From Lysobacteraceae bacterium (GTDB lineage: Bacteria > Pseudomonadota > Gammaproteobacteria > Xanthomonadales > Ahniellaceae): 43,334 bases of DNA. The stretch covers positions 1 to 43,334 of the forward strand of contig PVBP01000016.1 in assembly GCA_002995625.1 (NCBI GenBank). Reading direction: 5' to 3'. Below, piece after piece: positions 9,928 through 19,900 of this stretch (position 1 is its first letter; each line of letters opens with the position of its first letter). The notes below the pieces were generated by a model. That model saw nothing but the letters and a program-made list of their open reading frames with translations, did no database searches and had not been told where the DNA came from. A program made the position numbers and the translations under genes.

Positions 9928-10920
9928 ATGACCTTCTGCGCCCTGCGGCGTGACGACGGCGTCCGAAACGCGCGCTTCCCGGTGCTCGCGGTTGCGGCCC
10001 TGCTGCTGGCGCTGTTCTCGATGCCCGCCGCGGCCGACACGATCCACCCCGGCATCGTGATCGACCGCGACCGCGACGTGGTGTACGCGGCAGACCGTGG
10101 CGGCATCGCCCATGCCCTGTCGGTCACGGACGGAGCGAGCCAATGGCGCAGCACGGTCGAGGCCTATCCGCTCGGCCTGCTGGCCGGACGGCTGATCGCG
10201 CTCGGCACCCCCGAGACCGCCGGCGAGGCGGTGCTCGTCGCCCTCGATCCGGCCGACGGTCGGGTGCTGCAGCGACTCGACGTTCCGCTCGCGCCCGGGG
10301 TGACCGCGCAGTTCGTGCCGCTGCCGCGCAAGCAGTTCGAGGTCCACGCCATCGCCACCAGCGATGCGCTCGAGATCCACTGGCTGTACCGGTCCCAGCC
10401 GCTCCGCGGCGCGCTGCTCGCGGACGCCGACGGGCAGCCGGTGGTCGAGCCTCCGAGATCGCGCGAGCAGCAGGGCCGACTGACCCTGCGGATCGACGGC
10501 GACGAGCTCACGGCGAGCGCCGACGGGCGCGCCGAATCGATGCCGTTCGCCGCGATCCCGGCGCCGGCGGAAACGAGGATTGCGGGCATCGACGGCACGC
10601 AGTGGCTGGCGTCCGATCGCGGCAGCGTCGCGGTCGTCCACGCGCTCGAGGACGCCCGGTTCGGAATCCGCCATCGGTTCGAGGTCCACGCGCCGGACGG
10701 GAGCCGCCTCGGCGAGTTCGAGGCGCCGCACGGCTGGCTGCCGTTCGTGGCCCACGCGGGGCTCGTCCTGTACCGGATCGACCCGATCATGGTCGACACG
10801 CCCGAAACCGGGCGCGTCACGCACGGGTCGCGGCTGATCGCGCGGGACCTTTCGACCGGAGAAGTCCGCTGGTCCTTCGACGCGCTCGAACGGCGCTACT
10901 TCGGTCCGCTGCCGCCCTGA
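9928..10920 (+). CDS. Secreted PQQ-like beta-propeller protein of unknown function
   Basis: 330 residues from ATG 9928, preceded by a strong ribosome site GAGAGGAG at 9911-9918 with a 9-nt spacer; GTG 9922 is in frame but too close to it. Signal peptide: hydrophobic stretch FPVLAVAALLLALFSMPAAA, cleavage likely after residue 36. The rest has PQQ/WD-type blades: 'IVIDRDRDVVYAADRGGIAHALSVTDGASQW', 'LVALDPADGRVLQRLD', and near the end 'LIARDLSTGEVRWSFDAL', the usual outer-membrane-assembly-like blade pattern. No catalytic motif is seen. It sits 32 nt downstream of another secreted propeller gene and the two are inferred to be co-expressed. A periplasmic binding or assembly role is possible but unproven. 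Confidence 0.75.
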   Translation: MTFCALRRDDGVRNARFPVLAVAALLLALFSMPAAADTIHPGIVIDRDRDVVYAADRGGIAHALSVTDGASQWRSTVEAYPLGLLAGRLIALGTPETAGEAVLVALDPADGRVLQRLDVPLAPGVTAQFVPLPRKQFEVHAIATSDALEIHWLYRSQPLRGALLADADGQPVVEPPRSREQQGRLTLRIDGDELTASADGRAESMPFAAIPAPAETRIAGIDGTQWLASDRGSVAVVHALEDARFGIRHRFEVHAPDGSRLGEFEAPHGWLPFVAHAGLVLYRIDPIMVDTPETGRVTHGSRLIARDLSTGEVRWSFDALERRYFGPLPP

Positions 10921-10937
10921 GCCTCGCGGCCGACGCG

Positions 10938-10949
10938 GCGCCCGGGCGC
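10938..10949. repeat. 12-bp perfect palindrome between convergent genes
   Basis: GCGCCCGGGCGC reads the same on both strands and lies in the 54-bp gap between the convergent genes ending at 10920 and 10975. With no loop and no T tract, it is at most a weak bidirectional stop signal; chance is plausible at this GC content. Confidence 0.25.
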
Positions 10950-10974
10950 AGACGGCTCCCGGGCATCGCCGTCC

Positions 10975-11796
10975 TCAGCGGACCGTGCCGTCGCCGACCT
11001 TCCAGATTCCGCCGTCGTTCTTCAGCGCGACCCGGCCGCGGACGGTCCGGCCGAACTCGTCCTTGCCTCGCACACGCAACTGCGCGCGGTCGCCGTCGAT
11101 CCAGCCCCCCAGCACTTCGCCGTCCGACGACGGATGGTTCATCGCCAGGATCCCGATCACCGAGTCCGGCCCGAGGATCTCGACCATGTCGGCCGGCATC
11201 GCCTGCAGCGCCATGACCTTGTCGCGATCCTTCTTCGACAGCGCGTCGAGGAAGTCGCGGTAGGCCTTGCCGGGCGCGCCGCCGTCCGGCGGCAGCGGCG
11301 TGCCGGGATCGGCGATCGCGGTCAGCGGCAGGTCGAAGCGCACGGTCAGCTCCCAGGTCTTGTCCGTGAACGCGGTCGAGGGCTTGACCCACTCGCCGCG
11401 GATCCGCTCGCCCGACACCGTGACCTTCTCGTTGCCGTCGCCGTTGGTGTTGAAGCTGCCGGGCCGGGCGAGCACCGATCCGAACTCGAGCGACCGATCG
11501 AATCCGGGACGGATCCACAGCAGCACCACGCCGGAATCCGCCGGCGCAGATTCCGCGATCGCGTCGAGCGGATCGAGCGCGCCGACCGCGGCCTTCGGGT
11601 CGAACGGTCCCTCGCCGAGGACCACGCCGAAGGTCTCGCGCCCGGCGTCCTGCCAGAGGCGGATCGCGACGCCGGACTTCACGTCGAATCGCAGGTCGCC
11701 CATCCGGTAGTGGCCGGTGGCGCTGCCGGCGGCGCCTGCGGGCGCGGCAGGCAGCGCGAGGGCGATGGCGAGGGCAAGGCAACGGATCGAGGTCAT
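10975..11796 (-). CDS. Exported protein of unknown function
   Basis: 273 residues, not recognised as a named family. ATG 11796 is well supported by AAAAGGAG ending about 7 nt upstream on the minus strand. A signal peptide is clear (MTSIRCLALAIALALPAAPA, then GAAG). The mature part has an N-terminal beta-rich half (GHYRMGDLRFDVKSGVAIRL... SGERIRGEWVKPSTAFTDKTWELTVRFDLPL) and a C-terminal half built like a small NTF2/SnoaL-type fold: a helical stretch 'KAYRDFLDALSKKDRDKVMALQAMP', then strands ending 'GRVALKNDGGIWKVGDGTVR'. The closing 'VALKNDGGIWKV' pattern is typical of proteins that carry a DUF4878-like tail, but this is only a resemblance. It lies downstream of the peptidase gene on the same strand, 138 nt away. 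Confidence 0.75.
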   Translation of the reverse strand: MTSIRCLALAIALALPAAPAGAAGSATGHYRMGDLRFDVKSGVAIRLWQDAGRETFGVVLGEGPFDPKAAVGALDPLDAIAESAPADSGVVLLWIRPGFDRSLEFGSVLARPGSFNTNGDGNEKVTVSGERIRGEWVKPSTAFTDKTWELTVRFDLPLTAIADPGTPLPPDGGAPGKAYRDFLDALSKKDRDKVMALQAMPADMVEILGPDSVIGILAMNHPSSDGEVLGGWIDGDRAQLRVRGKDEFGRTVRGRVALKNDGGIWKVGDGTVR

Positions 11797-11819
11797 GGCG
11801 GGCTCCTTTTGTGGGGGAC

Positions 11820-11840
11820 GGCCGGTCGAGCGGACCGGCC
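11820..11840 (-). terminator. Perfect 8-bp hairpin downstream of the isoaspartyl peptidase gene
   Basis: GGCCGGTC and GACCGGCC pair perfectly around a 5-nt loop. On the minus strand it follows the peptidase stop by about 95 nt and precedes the ribosome site of the exported protein gene. No run of T follows, so it would be an atypical terminator; it could also be a leader hairpin of the downstream gene. Confidence 0.3.
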
Positions 11841-11934
11841 AGGCGCCCGATCCTCCCCGCGGGTCGCAGGTGGCGTCGGTCGCCCCGATCGGAACGGTCG
11901 GGAACGCCCGGACCGAACGCCCGGACGCGTGGCC

Positions 11935-12888
11935 TCAGGCCTCGGGATCGCGGTAGATGCCGACGCGGACGCGGCCGGAGCCCGGCTCGAGCCACGCGCG
12001 ATACATGCCCGGCGAGTTGAACGGCAGCGCGACCTGGCCATCGCGATCGACCGCGACCAGCCCGCCGGCGCCGCCCATCGCGCCGACCGCCGCGAGCGCG
12101 GCGTCGGCGGCCTCGATCAGTCCCTCGCCGCGGTAGGCCATCCGCGCGGCGATGTCGTGGGCCAGCACCCGGCGGATGTAGTACTCGCCGTGGCCGGTCG
12201 CCGAGACCGCGCAGCTCGCGTCGTCGGCGAAGGTGCCGCAGCCGATCAGCGGCGCGTCGCCGACGCGGCCGGGACGCTTGTTGGTCATCCCGCCGGTCGA
12301 GGTCGCCGCGGCGAGGTGGCCGTCGCGGTCGAGCGCGACCGCGCCGACCGTGCCGCTGACCCGCTCGACCGCCTCGTAGCGCTCGTCGTGGTCGAGCGTG
12401 ATGCGGCCCTCGGCGCGCGCGTTCGCCAGTTGCACGCGCCGCTCGTCGCGGACGAACCACGCCGGATCGACCAGCTCGAGCCCGCACTCGGCGGCGAAGG
12501 CATCGGCGCCGGCGCCGATCAGCAGCACGTGCTCCGAGCGGGCCATCACCGCGCGCGCCAGCCGGATCGGGTTGCGCGCGCGGGTGACGCCCGCGACCGC
12601 GCCGGCCGCCCGGTCGCGGCCGTCCATGATCGCGGCGTCGAGCTCGACCTCGCCGCGCGCGTTCAGCACCGACCCGAATCCGGCGTTGAAGAACGGCGCC
12701 TCCTCGAGCTCGACCACCGCCTGCTCGACGACGTCGAGCGCAGCGGCGCCGTCCCGCAGCGCGTCGACCGCGCGTGTCGCGATCGCGCCGAGCGCGGCCG
12801 CGCACTCGCGCCGTCGCGACTCCGGGAAATGGCGCGGATCGAGCACGCCGGCGCCGCCATGCAGCGCGAATCCGATCGTGCCGCTCAC
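11935..12888 (-). CDS. iaaA: Isoaspartyl peptidase / L-asparaginase (Ntn hydrolase, plant type)
   Basis: The product (317 residues) cleaves isoaspartyl dipeptides formed from damaged proteins and can hydrolyse L-asparagine. As an Ntn hydrolase it must cut itself between the alpha and beta subunits. The nucleophile is Thr180 in VSGTVGAVALD, and the preceding HGGAG near residue 10 and the later GMTNKRPGRVGDAPLIGCGT and TGHGEYYIRR complete the active-site signature. No signal peptide is seen, so it is cytoplasmic. Its ATG overlaps the stop of pmbA as ATGA (12885-12888), so translation of this gene is probably coupled to pmbA. The symbol follows the E. coli name. Confidence 0.93.
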   Translation of the reverse strand: MSGTIGFALHGGAGVLDPRHFPESRRRECAAALGAIATRAVDALRDGAAALDVVEQAVVELEEAPFFNAGFGSVLNARGEVELDAAIMDGRDRAAGAVAGVTRARNPIRLARAVMARSEHVLLIGAGADAFAAECGLELVDPAWFVRDERRVQLANARAEGRITLDHDERYEAVERVSGTVGAVALDRDGHLAAATSTGGMTNKRPGRVGDAPLIGCGTFADDASCAVSATGHGEYYIRRVLAHDIAARMAYRGEGLIEAADAALAAVGAMGGAGGLVAVDRDGQVALPFNSPGMYRAWLEPGSGRVRVGIYRDPEA

Positions 12889-14249
12889 GAGCCGGCCACC
12901 GTCATCCGCCCGACCAGGATCGAACCGGTCAGGATCGAGCCGCGCCGATCCACGTCGCTGCCGACCGCGGCGATGCCGGCGAACATCTCGCGCAGGTTGC
13001 CGGCAATCGTGACCTCCTCGACCGGATGCACGATCTCGCCGCGTTCGACCCAGAAGCCGGCCGCGCCGCGCGAGTAGTCGCCGGTCACCGGGTTGACGCC
13101 CTGGCCCATCAGCTCGGTGACGACAAGGCCCGTGCCCATCTCGGCCAGGAGGCCCGCGAAATCCCGATTGCCCGGCTCGACCACGAGGTTGTGGATGCCG
13201 CCGGCATTGCCGGTGCTCGCAAGGCCGAGCCTGCGCGCCGAGTAGGTGCCGAGCACGTAGCGCACCAGCACGCCGTCGCGGACGAGATCACTCGCCACCG
13301 TCGCCACCCCATCGGCATCGAACACGCTCGAGCCCTGGCCGCGCCGAAGGTGCGGCTCCTCGCGGATCGAGAACCAGGTCGGGAAGATCGTGCGGCCGGC
13401 GTGGTCGAGCAGGAACGAGGCCTTGCGGTACAGCGCGCCGCCGCTGACCGCGCCGACGAGGTGCCCGATCAGCGAGCGCGCGACCTCGGGCACGTACAGC
13501 ACCGGGCACTCGCGGGTCCCGAGCTTTCGCGCGCCGAGGCGTGCCAGCGCGCGCTCGGCGGCGCGGCGGCCGATCGCCTCCGGATCCTCGAGGTCGGTCG
13601 CTGCGCGCGCGGCCGAGTACCAGTAGTCGCGCTGCATGCCGGCGTCGCCGGCCGCGATCAGCGAACACGAGATCGAGTGCCGCGTCCCGCGCTCGACGCC
13701 GAGGAAGCCGGCCGAGTTGGCCAGCACCGAGACCGAGCGTCCGGTCGAGACCCCGGCGCCATCGGAGTTGGCGATGCGCCGGTCGACGGCGCGTCCGGCG
13801 TCCTCGGCCGCGAGCGCAAGGTCGATCGCCGCCTCGGCGGTGACCGACCACGGATGATCGAGATCGAGGTCCGGGAACTCGGTCGGAAACCGCCCCGGAT
13901 CGGCCAGGCCCGCCGCCGGGTCCTCGCCGGTGTGGCGCGCGATCGCGAGCGCGTGGCCGACGGTCGCCGCGATCGAGGCCGGCGCCAGGTCCGCGGTGCT
14001 CGCCGAGCCCTTGCGGCGACCGACGTAGACCGTGACCGAGAGCCCGCGGTCGCGCGTGTGCGAGATCGTCTCGACCTCGCCCATCCGGACGTTGACCTCG
14101 AGGCCCTGATCGATCGACAGCCCAACCTCGGCCTCGGTCGCGCCACCGGCGCGGCAGCGATCGAGCACCTCGGCGGCGAGGTCGGCGAGGCGCGCCGCCT
14201 CGGTGTCGGTGGAGAGCTCGGGAGGGCGCGTGGCGACGTCGGCGGTCAA
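12885..14249 (-). CDS. pmbA: Metalloprotease PmbA (TldE) subunit
   Basis: PmbA and TldD form the heterodimeric TldD/E protease, which processes some peptide natural products (microcin B17 in E. coli) and degrades the antitoxin CcdA. This 454-residue protein has the family signatures 'DRGLSVTVYVGRRKGSASTADL', 'ALYRKASFLLDHAGRTIFP' and the C-terminal 'NPVTGDYSRGAAGFWVERGEIVHPVEEVTIAGNL'. As expected for PmbA, it has no HExxxH motif, which lies in TldD. The start is TTG 14249; no ATG or GTG fits better. It is divergent from darP with only 17 nt between the starts and is followed by iaaA in an ATGA overlap. tldD is encoded 2 kb away on the same strand. Confidence 0.95.
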   Translation of the reverse strand: MTADVATRPPELSTDTEAARLADLAAEVLDRCRAGGATEAEVGLSIDQGLEVNVRMGEVETISHTRDRGLSVTVYVGRRKGSASTADLAPASIAATVGHALAIARHTGEDPAAGLADPGRFPTEFPDLDLDHPWSVTAEAAIDLALAAEDAGRAVDRRIANSDGAGVSTGRSVSVLANSAGFLGVERGTRHSISCSLIAAGDAGMQRDYWYSAARAATDLEDPEAIGRRAAERALARLGARKLGTRECPVLYVPEVARSLIGHLVGAVSGGALYRKASFLLDHAGRTIFPTWFSIREEPHLRRGQGSSVFDADGVATVASDLVRDGVLVRYVLGTYSARRLGLASTGNAGGIHNLVVEPGNRDFAGLLAEMGTGLVVTELMGQGVNPVTGDYSRGAAGFWVERGEIVHPVEEVTIAGNLREMFAGIAAVGSDVDRRGSILTGSILVGRMTVAGS

Positions 14250-14266
14250 GGCTCTATCCTGCGGCG

Positions 14267-14878
14267 ATGAAAAGGAAAGACGATAGCCGGGGGTCCATGG
14301 CGGCGCAAAGCCACGACGGCTTCTTCGACGAGCCGCCCGGGGACGACCGGCCGCCGGAGGCCTGGTCGAAACGCGGCGCGCGCGCGGCCGGCCTTGCGCC
14401 GAGCCGCAGCGAGCTGCGGCGCGAGGCGCTCGACGTGCTGGCGCTGGCCGAACGGCTGCTCGAACTGCCGCCGGCCACGCGCGACCGGCTCGCGCTCGGC
14501 GAGTCGGTCCGACGCGAGGTCGACGTCGCGCTGTCGATCCGCGCCCATGGCGCGCGCAAGCGCCAGCTCCAGTTCCTGGCCAAGCAGTTGCGCCGCGACG
14601 CCGAGTCGCTGGGCGTCGTCCGCGACGCGGTCGAGGCGAGCACCGACGTGCGCCGCCGCGATGCCGCCGCGCTGCACCGGATCGAGCGCTGGCGCGACCG
14701 CCTGCTCGACGCGGGCGACGCCGCGATCGGCGATCTGCTGGCCGAGTTTCCCGACCATGGATTCGACCGCCAGCAGCTGCGCGCGCTGGTGCGCCAGGCC
14801 GCGGCCGAGCATGCGGCCGGCAGGCCGCCCGCCGCCGCCCGGCAGCTGTTCCGCCTGCTGCGCGACGCGATCGGCTGA
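14267..14878 (+). CDS. darP: Ribosome biogenesis factor DarP (YjgA, DUF615)
   Basis: DarP associates with the 50S subunit and helps late assembly of the peptidyl-transferase centre. The 203 residues show the DUF615 pattern: an acidic/basic N-terminal tail, then 'PSRSELRREALDVLALAERLLEL' and 'ALSIRAHGARKRQLQFLAKQLRR', and a C-terminal helix pair ending 'RQLFRLLRDAIG'. ATG 14267 gives MKRKDDSRG; ATG 14297 is an alternative. The darP/pmbA divergent pair is a well-known gammaproteobacterial arrangement. The only space for a promoter is the 17-nt gap, which holds TATCCT at 14255-14260, so control elements must reach into pmbA. The tldD stop converges 11 nt downstream. Confidence 0.93.
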   Translation: MKRKDDSRGSMAAQSHDGFFDEPPGDDRPPEAWSKRGARAAGLAPSRSELRREALDVLALAERLLELPPATRDRLALGESVRREVDVALSIRAHGARKRQLQFLAKQLRRDAESLGVVRDAVEASTDVRRRDAAALHRIERWRDRLLDAGDAAIGDLLAEFPDHGFDRQQLRALVRQAAAEHAAGRPPAAARQLFRLLRDAIG

Positions 14879-14889
14879 GCGCGGCGGAC

Positions 14890-16331
<1,442 letters not shown>

Positions 16332-16335
<4 letters not shown>

Positions 16336-16532
16336 CGGTGGGGGTTCCGGGGACAAGGGCACGGCGCGCGCCGCGTCGTCTCGGCGGCGGGACGCAAGAC
16401 GGCGACGAGCTCCGGAGGGTACCGCGGCACTCCGCGACAGTGGGTCAAGGCGTCGAGGCAACGGACGAACCGTCGGCGATCGAATCCGTCCAACGCGAGA
16501 AACGCGGGCCAACCGTTCCCGTGCGCGCTCAT
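16332..16532 (-). CDS. Possible small protein translationally coupled to tldD
   Basis: A 66-codon frame from ATG 16532 ends in a TGA that overlaps the tldD ATG (ATGA at 16335-16332). The product begins [20 protein letters not shown] and reads like a folded peptide for its first 50 residues, then becomes Arg/Pro rich (CPCPRNPHR). No family is recognised, and the ribosome site is weak. The overlap is what makes it worth listing: it is the arrangement of coupled genes, but at this GC content it may be chance. Confidence 0.25.
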
Positions 16533-16570
16533 CCGCGGAGCGAACCTCGCCGGCGGCCATGCACCGCGAT

Positions 16571-16968
16571 TCGCGAGCTGCGCTCGCTCCTACGACAGAA
16601 TACGGTTCGCCCGTAGGAGCGAGCGAAGGTCGCGACCCGCGCGGCAGGCGTCGGGCCATGCGACGCCAGATCGCAATGCAATCGCGAGCTTCGCTCGCTC
16701 CTGCGACAGGAAACGGTTCGCCCGCAGGAGCGACCGAAGGTCGCGACCCGCGCGGCAGGCGTCGGGCCATGCGACGCCAGATCGCGATGCAATCGCGAGC
16801 TTCGCTCGCTCCTGCGACAGGAAACGGTTCGCCCGTAGGAGCGACCGAAGGTCGCGACCCGCGCGGCAGGCGTCGGGCCATGCGACGCCAGATCGCGATG
16901 CAATCGCGAGCTTCGCTCGCTCCTGCGACAGGAAACGGTTCGCCCGCAGGAGCGACCGAAGGTCGCGA
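16571..16968. repeat. Tandem array of four 111-bp units with REP-like hairpins
   Basis: Four units repeat at exactly 111 bp. Each holds a long hairpin with 24-nt arms around a 17-nt loop: arms at 16571-16594/16612-16635, 16682-16705/16723-16746, 16793-16816/16834-16857 and 16904-16927/16945-16968. The 46-nt linkers (three complete) each carry a second, perfect 7-bp hairpin GGCGTCG/CGACGCC with a 7-nt loop, e.g. 16647-16667. The right arm core GTAGGAGCG...TCGCGA resembles repetitive extragenic palindromes of Xanthomonadaceae and pseudomonads. One stem base pair is A-T in unit 1, G-C in units 2 and 4 and G-T in unit 3, which argues that pairing is kept. It lies in the yhdP-tldD gap. Likely roles are transcript protection or termination, or a RAYT-mobilised element; no transposase is in the window. 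Confidence 0.85.
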
Positions 16969-16992
16969 TGCGGCGGGCGAGGACCACCCCGA

Positions 16993-19900
16993 TCACGACC
17001 TCGGCTGGCCGTCGCGGGTCGCGCGCTGCGGCACGATCTCGGGGCTGTCCCAGCTGCCGGTGACCTTGTAGTTCGCGGTCGCGATCCGCCCGATGCCCGG
17101 ACCGAGCACGCCCTGCGCCACCGCGCCGAACGCGGCACCGGCGGGGCCCGCGGCCAGCGCGCCGACGATCGGCAGCACGCTGCCGACGCGCGGGGTCACC
17201 ACCAGCCGCTGGTCGTAGTCGCGCGCGGCGAGCCCGGTGCGCCCGCTGATCACGATGTCGGCCCCCGGACTCGCGATCGCGATCGCATCGGTCCACGCAT
17301 CGCCGGCCTCGAGCCGGAAGCGGCCCTCGATCGAGTCGAAGGCCATGCCGCGCTGGAAGAAATCGCTGAAGTCGAGCGCTAGCCGCCGCGGGATCTCGGT
17401 CAGGCTGACGAGGCCCAAGATGCGACCTGCGCCCGGCTCGACCTCGAGGATCCGGCCCCTCGCCACCCTGGCCTCGAGCTCGCCGTCGAAACGCGCGAGC
17501 TTCAAGTCCGCGGGCCCGCCGGGCCATCGTCCGGACATCCGCGCGCGGGTCTCGCCACCGTCGACGATGCCGACGAAGCCGAGCGCATCGAGCATCCGGC
17601 CGAGGCTGGTCGCGGTCAGCTCGACCTCGAAGTCGGAGCGGGCGGCGGCGCCGACGCCGATCCAGCGGCCACTCCCGGTGACCGACAGTTCCGGAGAGGT
17701 CGCCGACAGGCGTTCCACCGAGAGCCCGCCCTCGATCGGCCGGGTCTCGATCGCGATTGCGCCGAGCCGGGCGTCTCCGAGCCTGAAGTCCCGGGCCTCG
17801 ATCAGCAGCGCCGGCAGCGTCGCGGGATCGGTCGGCTCGGCATGGACGCCCGGCACGCGGTCCTGCAGATGGAGGCGATCGAAGTCGAGCGTGACCCGGC
17901 GCGCCGTCGCGGTCGGCTCCGGCAGGCGCGCGAAACCGACGATCGACGGACCCTCGAAGCGGATCTCGCTGCGCGACTGCTCGCGCGCGACCACGATTCG
18001 GGTCTCCGGAAAGGCCCGGCCGATCAGGGCCAGTTCCGATGCGTCGAGGTCGATGTCGAGCACGAGCGGCGTCGTTCCGGCGCCGGCCGCCGGGAGACGC
18101 GTCGCGACGTCGAGCCAGCCGTCGGCGTCGAGCGCCGCGACGTCGCCGCGGATGACGATGCCGCGCTCGGGCAGTTCGGGCACGTCCGCCATGCCCAAGG
18201 CCAGCGCGACCGAGGCGCCGTCGCCCGATTCGGGCCAGCGCGCACGCGCGCGCGCGATCCGGCCGAGCTCGATCCGCGCCTCCCGGGGACCGTCGAGCGC
18301 GAGGTCGAGCCGAAACGGCAGCGCGCTCGCCGCGTCCTTGCGCAGCGGCGCCGGCAGGTCGAGCGCGATGCCGACGAGGTCGGAGCGAACGCTGAGCCGC
18401 TGCGCGGCGGCGCGGCCGGACGGACCATCGGCGTCGTCGCGCGCGACCGCGAGCAGCAGGTCCCACTGCGCGCGACCGGGAAGGCGCTGCGCGATGTCGG
18501 CGGCCCCGGGAAACCGCGCCAGCAGGGCCGCGGCCGGCAACTCGCCGCGCACGCTCGCCTCGGCGACGTGGCGCGGATCCGCGACGAATTCCCCGACCGC
18601 CAGCGCGAAGGTCGCAGGCTCGCCGCCGAATCGGACCGACAGATCGTCGGTCACGATGCCCCGCTCGCTGAAGCGCACGCGCCCCGAGGTGGTCCCGAAG
18701 TCGAGCTCGCGGGCGCGGTCGGCGAGCGTCGCGTCGGCCAGTCGCACCTCGCCGGCGAGATCGAGCATCCCGATCTCGCCCGGCTTCAGCGGCAGCTCGA
18801 GCCGCAGCGCGAGCTCGCCGCGTCCGCCCAGCTCGACCCCGTGCAGCGCGGCGCCGAGGCGCTGCTCGAGCGGACTGTCGCGCAGGAAACCGAGCAGATC
18901 CGGCCCGTCGCCGGCTCCATGCCGCACGTCGACGACCAGACGCGCGTCCGCGAAGTCGTCGATGCTCGCGGCGGCGTCGGCGACCCGGAGGCCGCGGACC
19001 ACGCCGGAGACCTCGTCGATCCACATGCCGTTGTCGATGAAGCGCAGGCTCGCGCGCTCGAGGCTCGCCATCGGCCATCCGGGTGCGTAGTCGAGCACGG
19101 CATCGCGGACCGTGGCCACCGCCTCCAGCCGCGCGCCGCCGTCGCGCAGGGATTGCCGCCGCAGCTCGCCGCGGAACACGGCGGCGCCGGAGCGCACATC
19201 GCCACCGACGAGGCCCCGGTCGAGCCAGCGCACCGTATCCGGCGGCATCACGTTGACCGGCCAGAACAGCCGCGCGCGTTCGACCCGTCCGGCGTGGACG
19301 TCGGCGCGCACGTCGAGCAGCGGCGGCCGCGCTTCGGTCCCTGCGGCGAACTCCCCCGCGAGCGTCGCCGACCAGCCTTCGCCGTCGAGGGCGAGTTCGG
19401 ACGCCCCGAGCCGCCACGCGCCGTCGTCCCCCCGCCACGCCGCGAGATTGCCGCTCACGACCCGGGCGCGGATCGACTCGCGGAAGACGTGCGGATAGGC
19501 GAAGGTCAGCGCGGACCCCGCCGCCAACGCGAGCGCCGCGCCGTCGGCATCGGCCAGCAGCACGCCGGAGACCGGACCCAGGCCCGGGGTGCGCGCGCCC
19601 GGATCGATGACGAGGTCCTCGACGCGCGCGGCCAGCGCCAACGGCCCGTCGCCGCGCCGGCGCAGTTCCAGGTCCGACAGCCGGCCCCGCGGCCGCGCCT
19701 CGATCAGCGCGCCGCGCAGCCGCGCGTCGGCTCCGGCCATCGCCGCGAGCGCGCCGGCAAGCCCGAGGTCGACGCGCGACGCGAGCACGTGGTCCTCGAC
19801 TTCCGCGCCGCGGACCGCGCGCGTCCATGTGAACCGGGTGTCGGGGTCGGCGTCGTCGCGTCCGCTCCAGTCGATCCAGTCGAGCCGCCAGCCGTCGCCG

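Noticed and set aside
16571-16968. CRISPR array or integron attC sites
   Set aside because: Repeats are 111 bp and hold hairpins with no variable spacers, no cas genes are near, and no integrase or cassette ORFs exist.
16559-17071. Plus-strand frame encoding a repetitive protein, and a matching minus-strand frame
   Set aside because: Both arise because the 111-bp repeat is a multiple of three. The repeated peptides are just translations of the hairpins, with no start or ribosome support.
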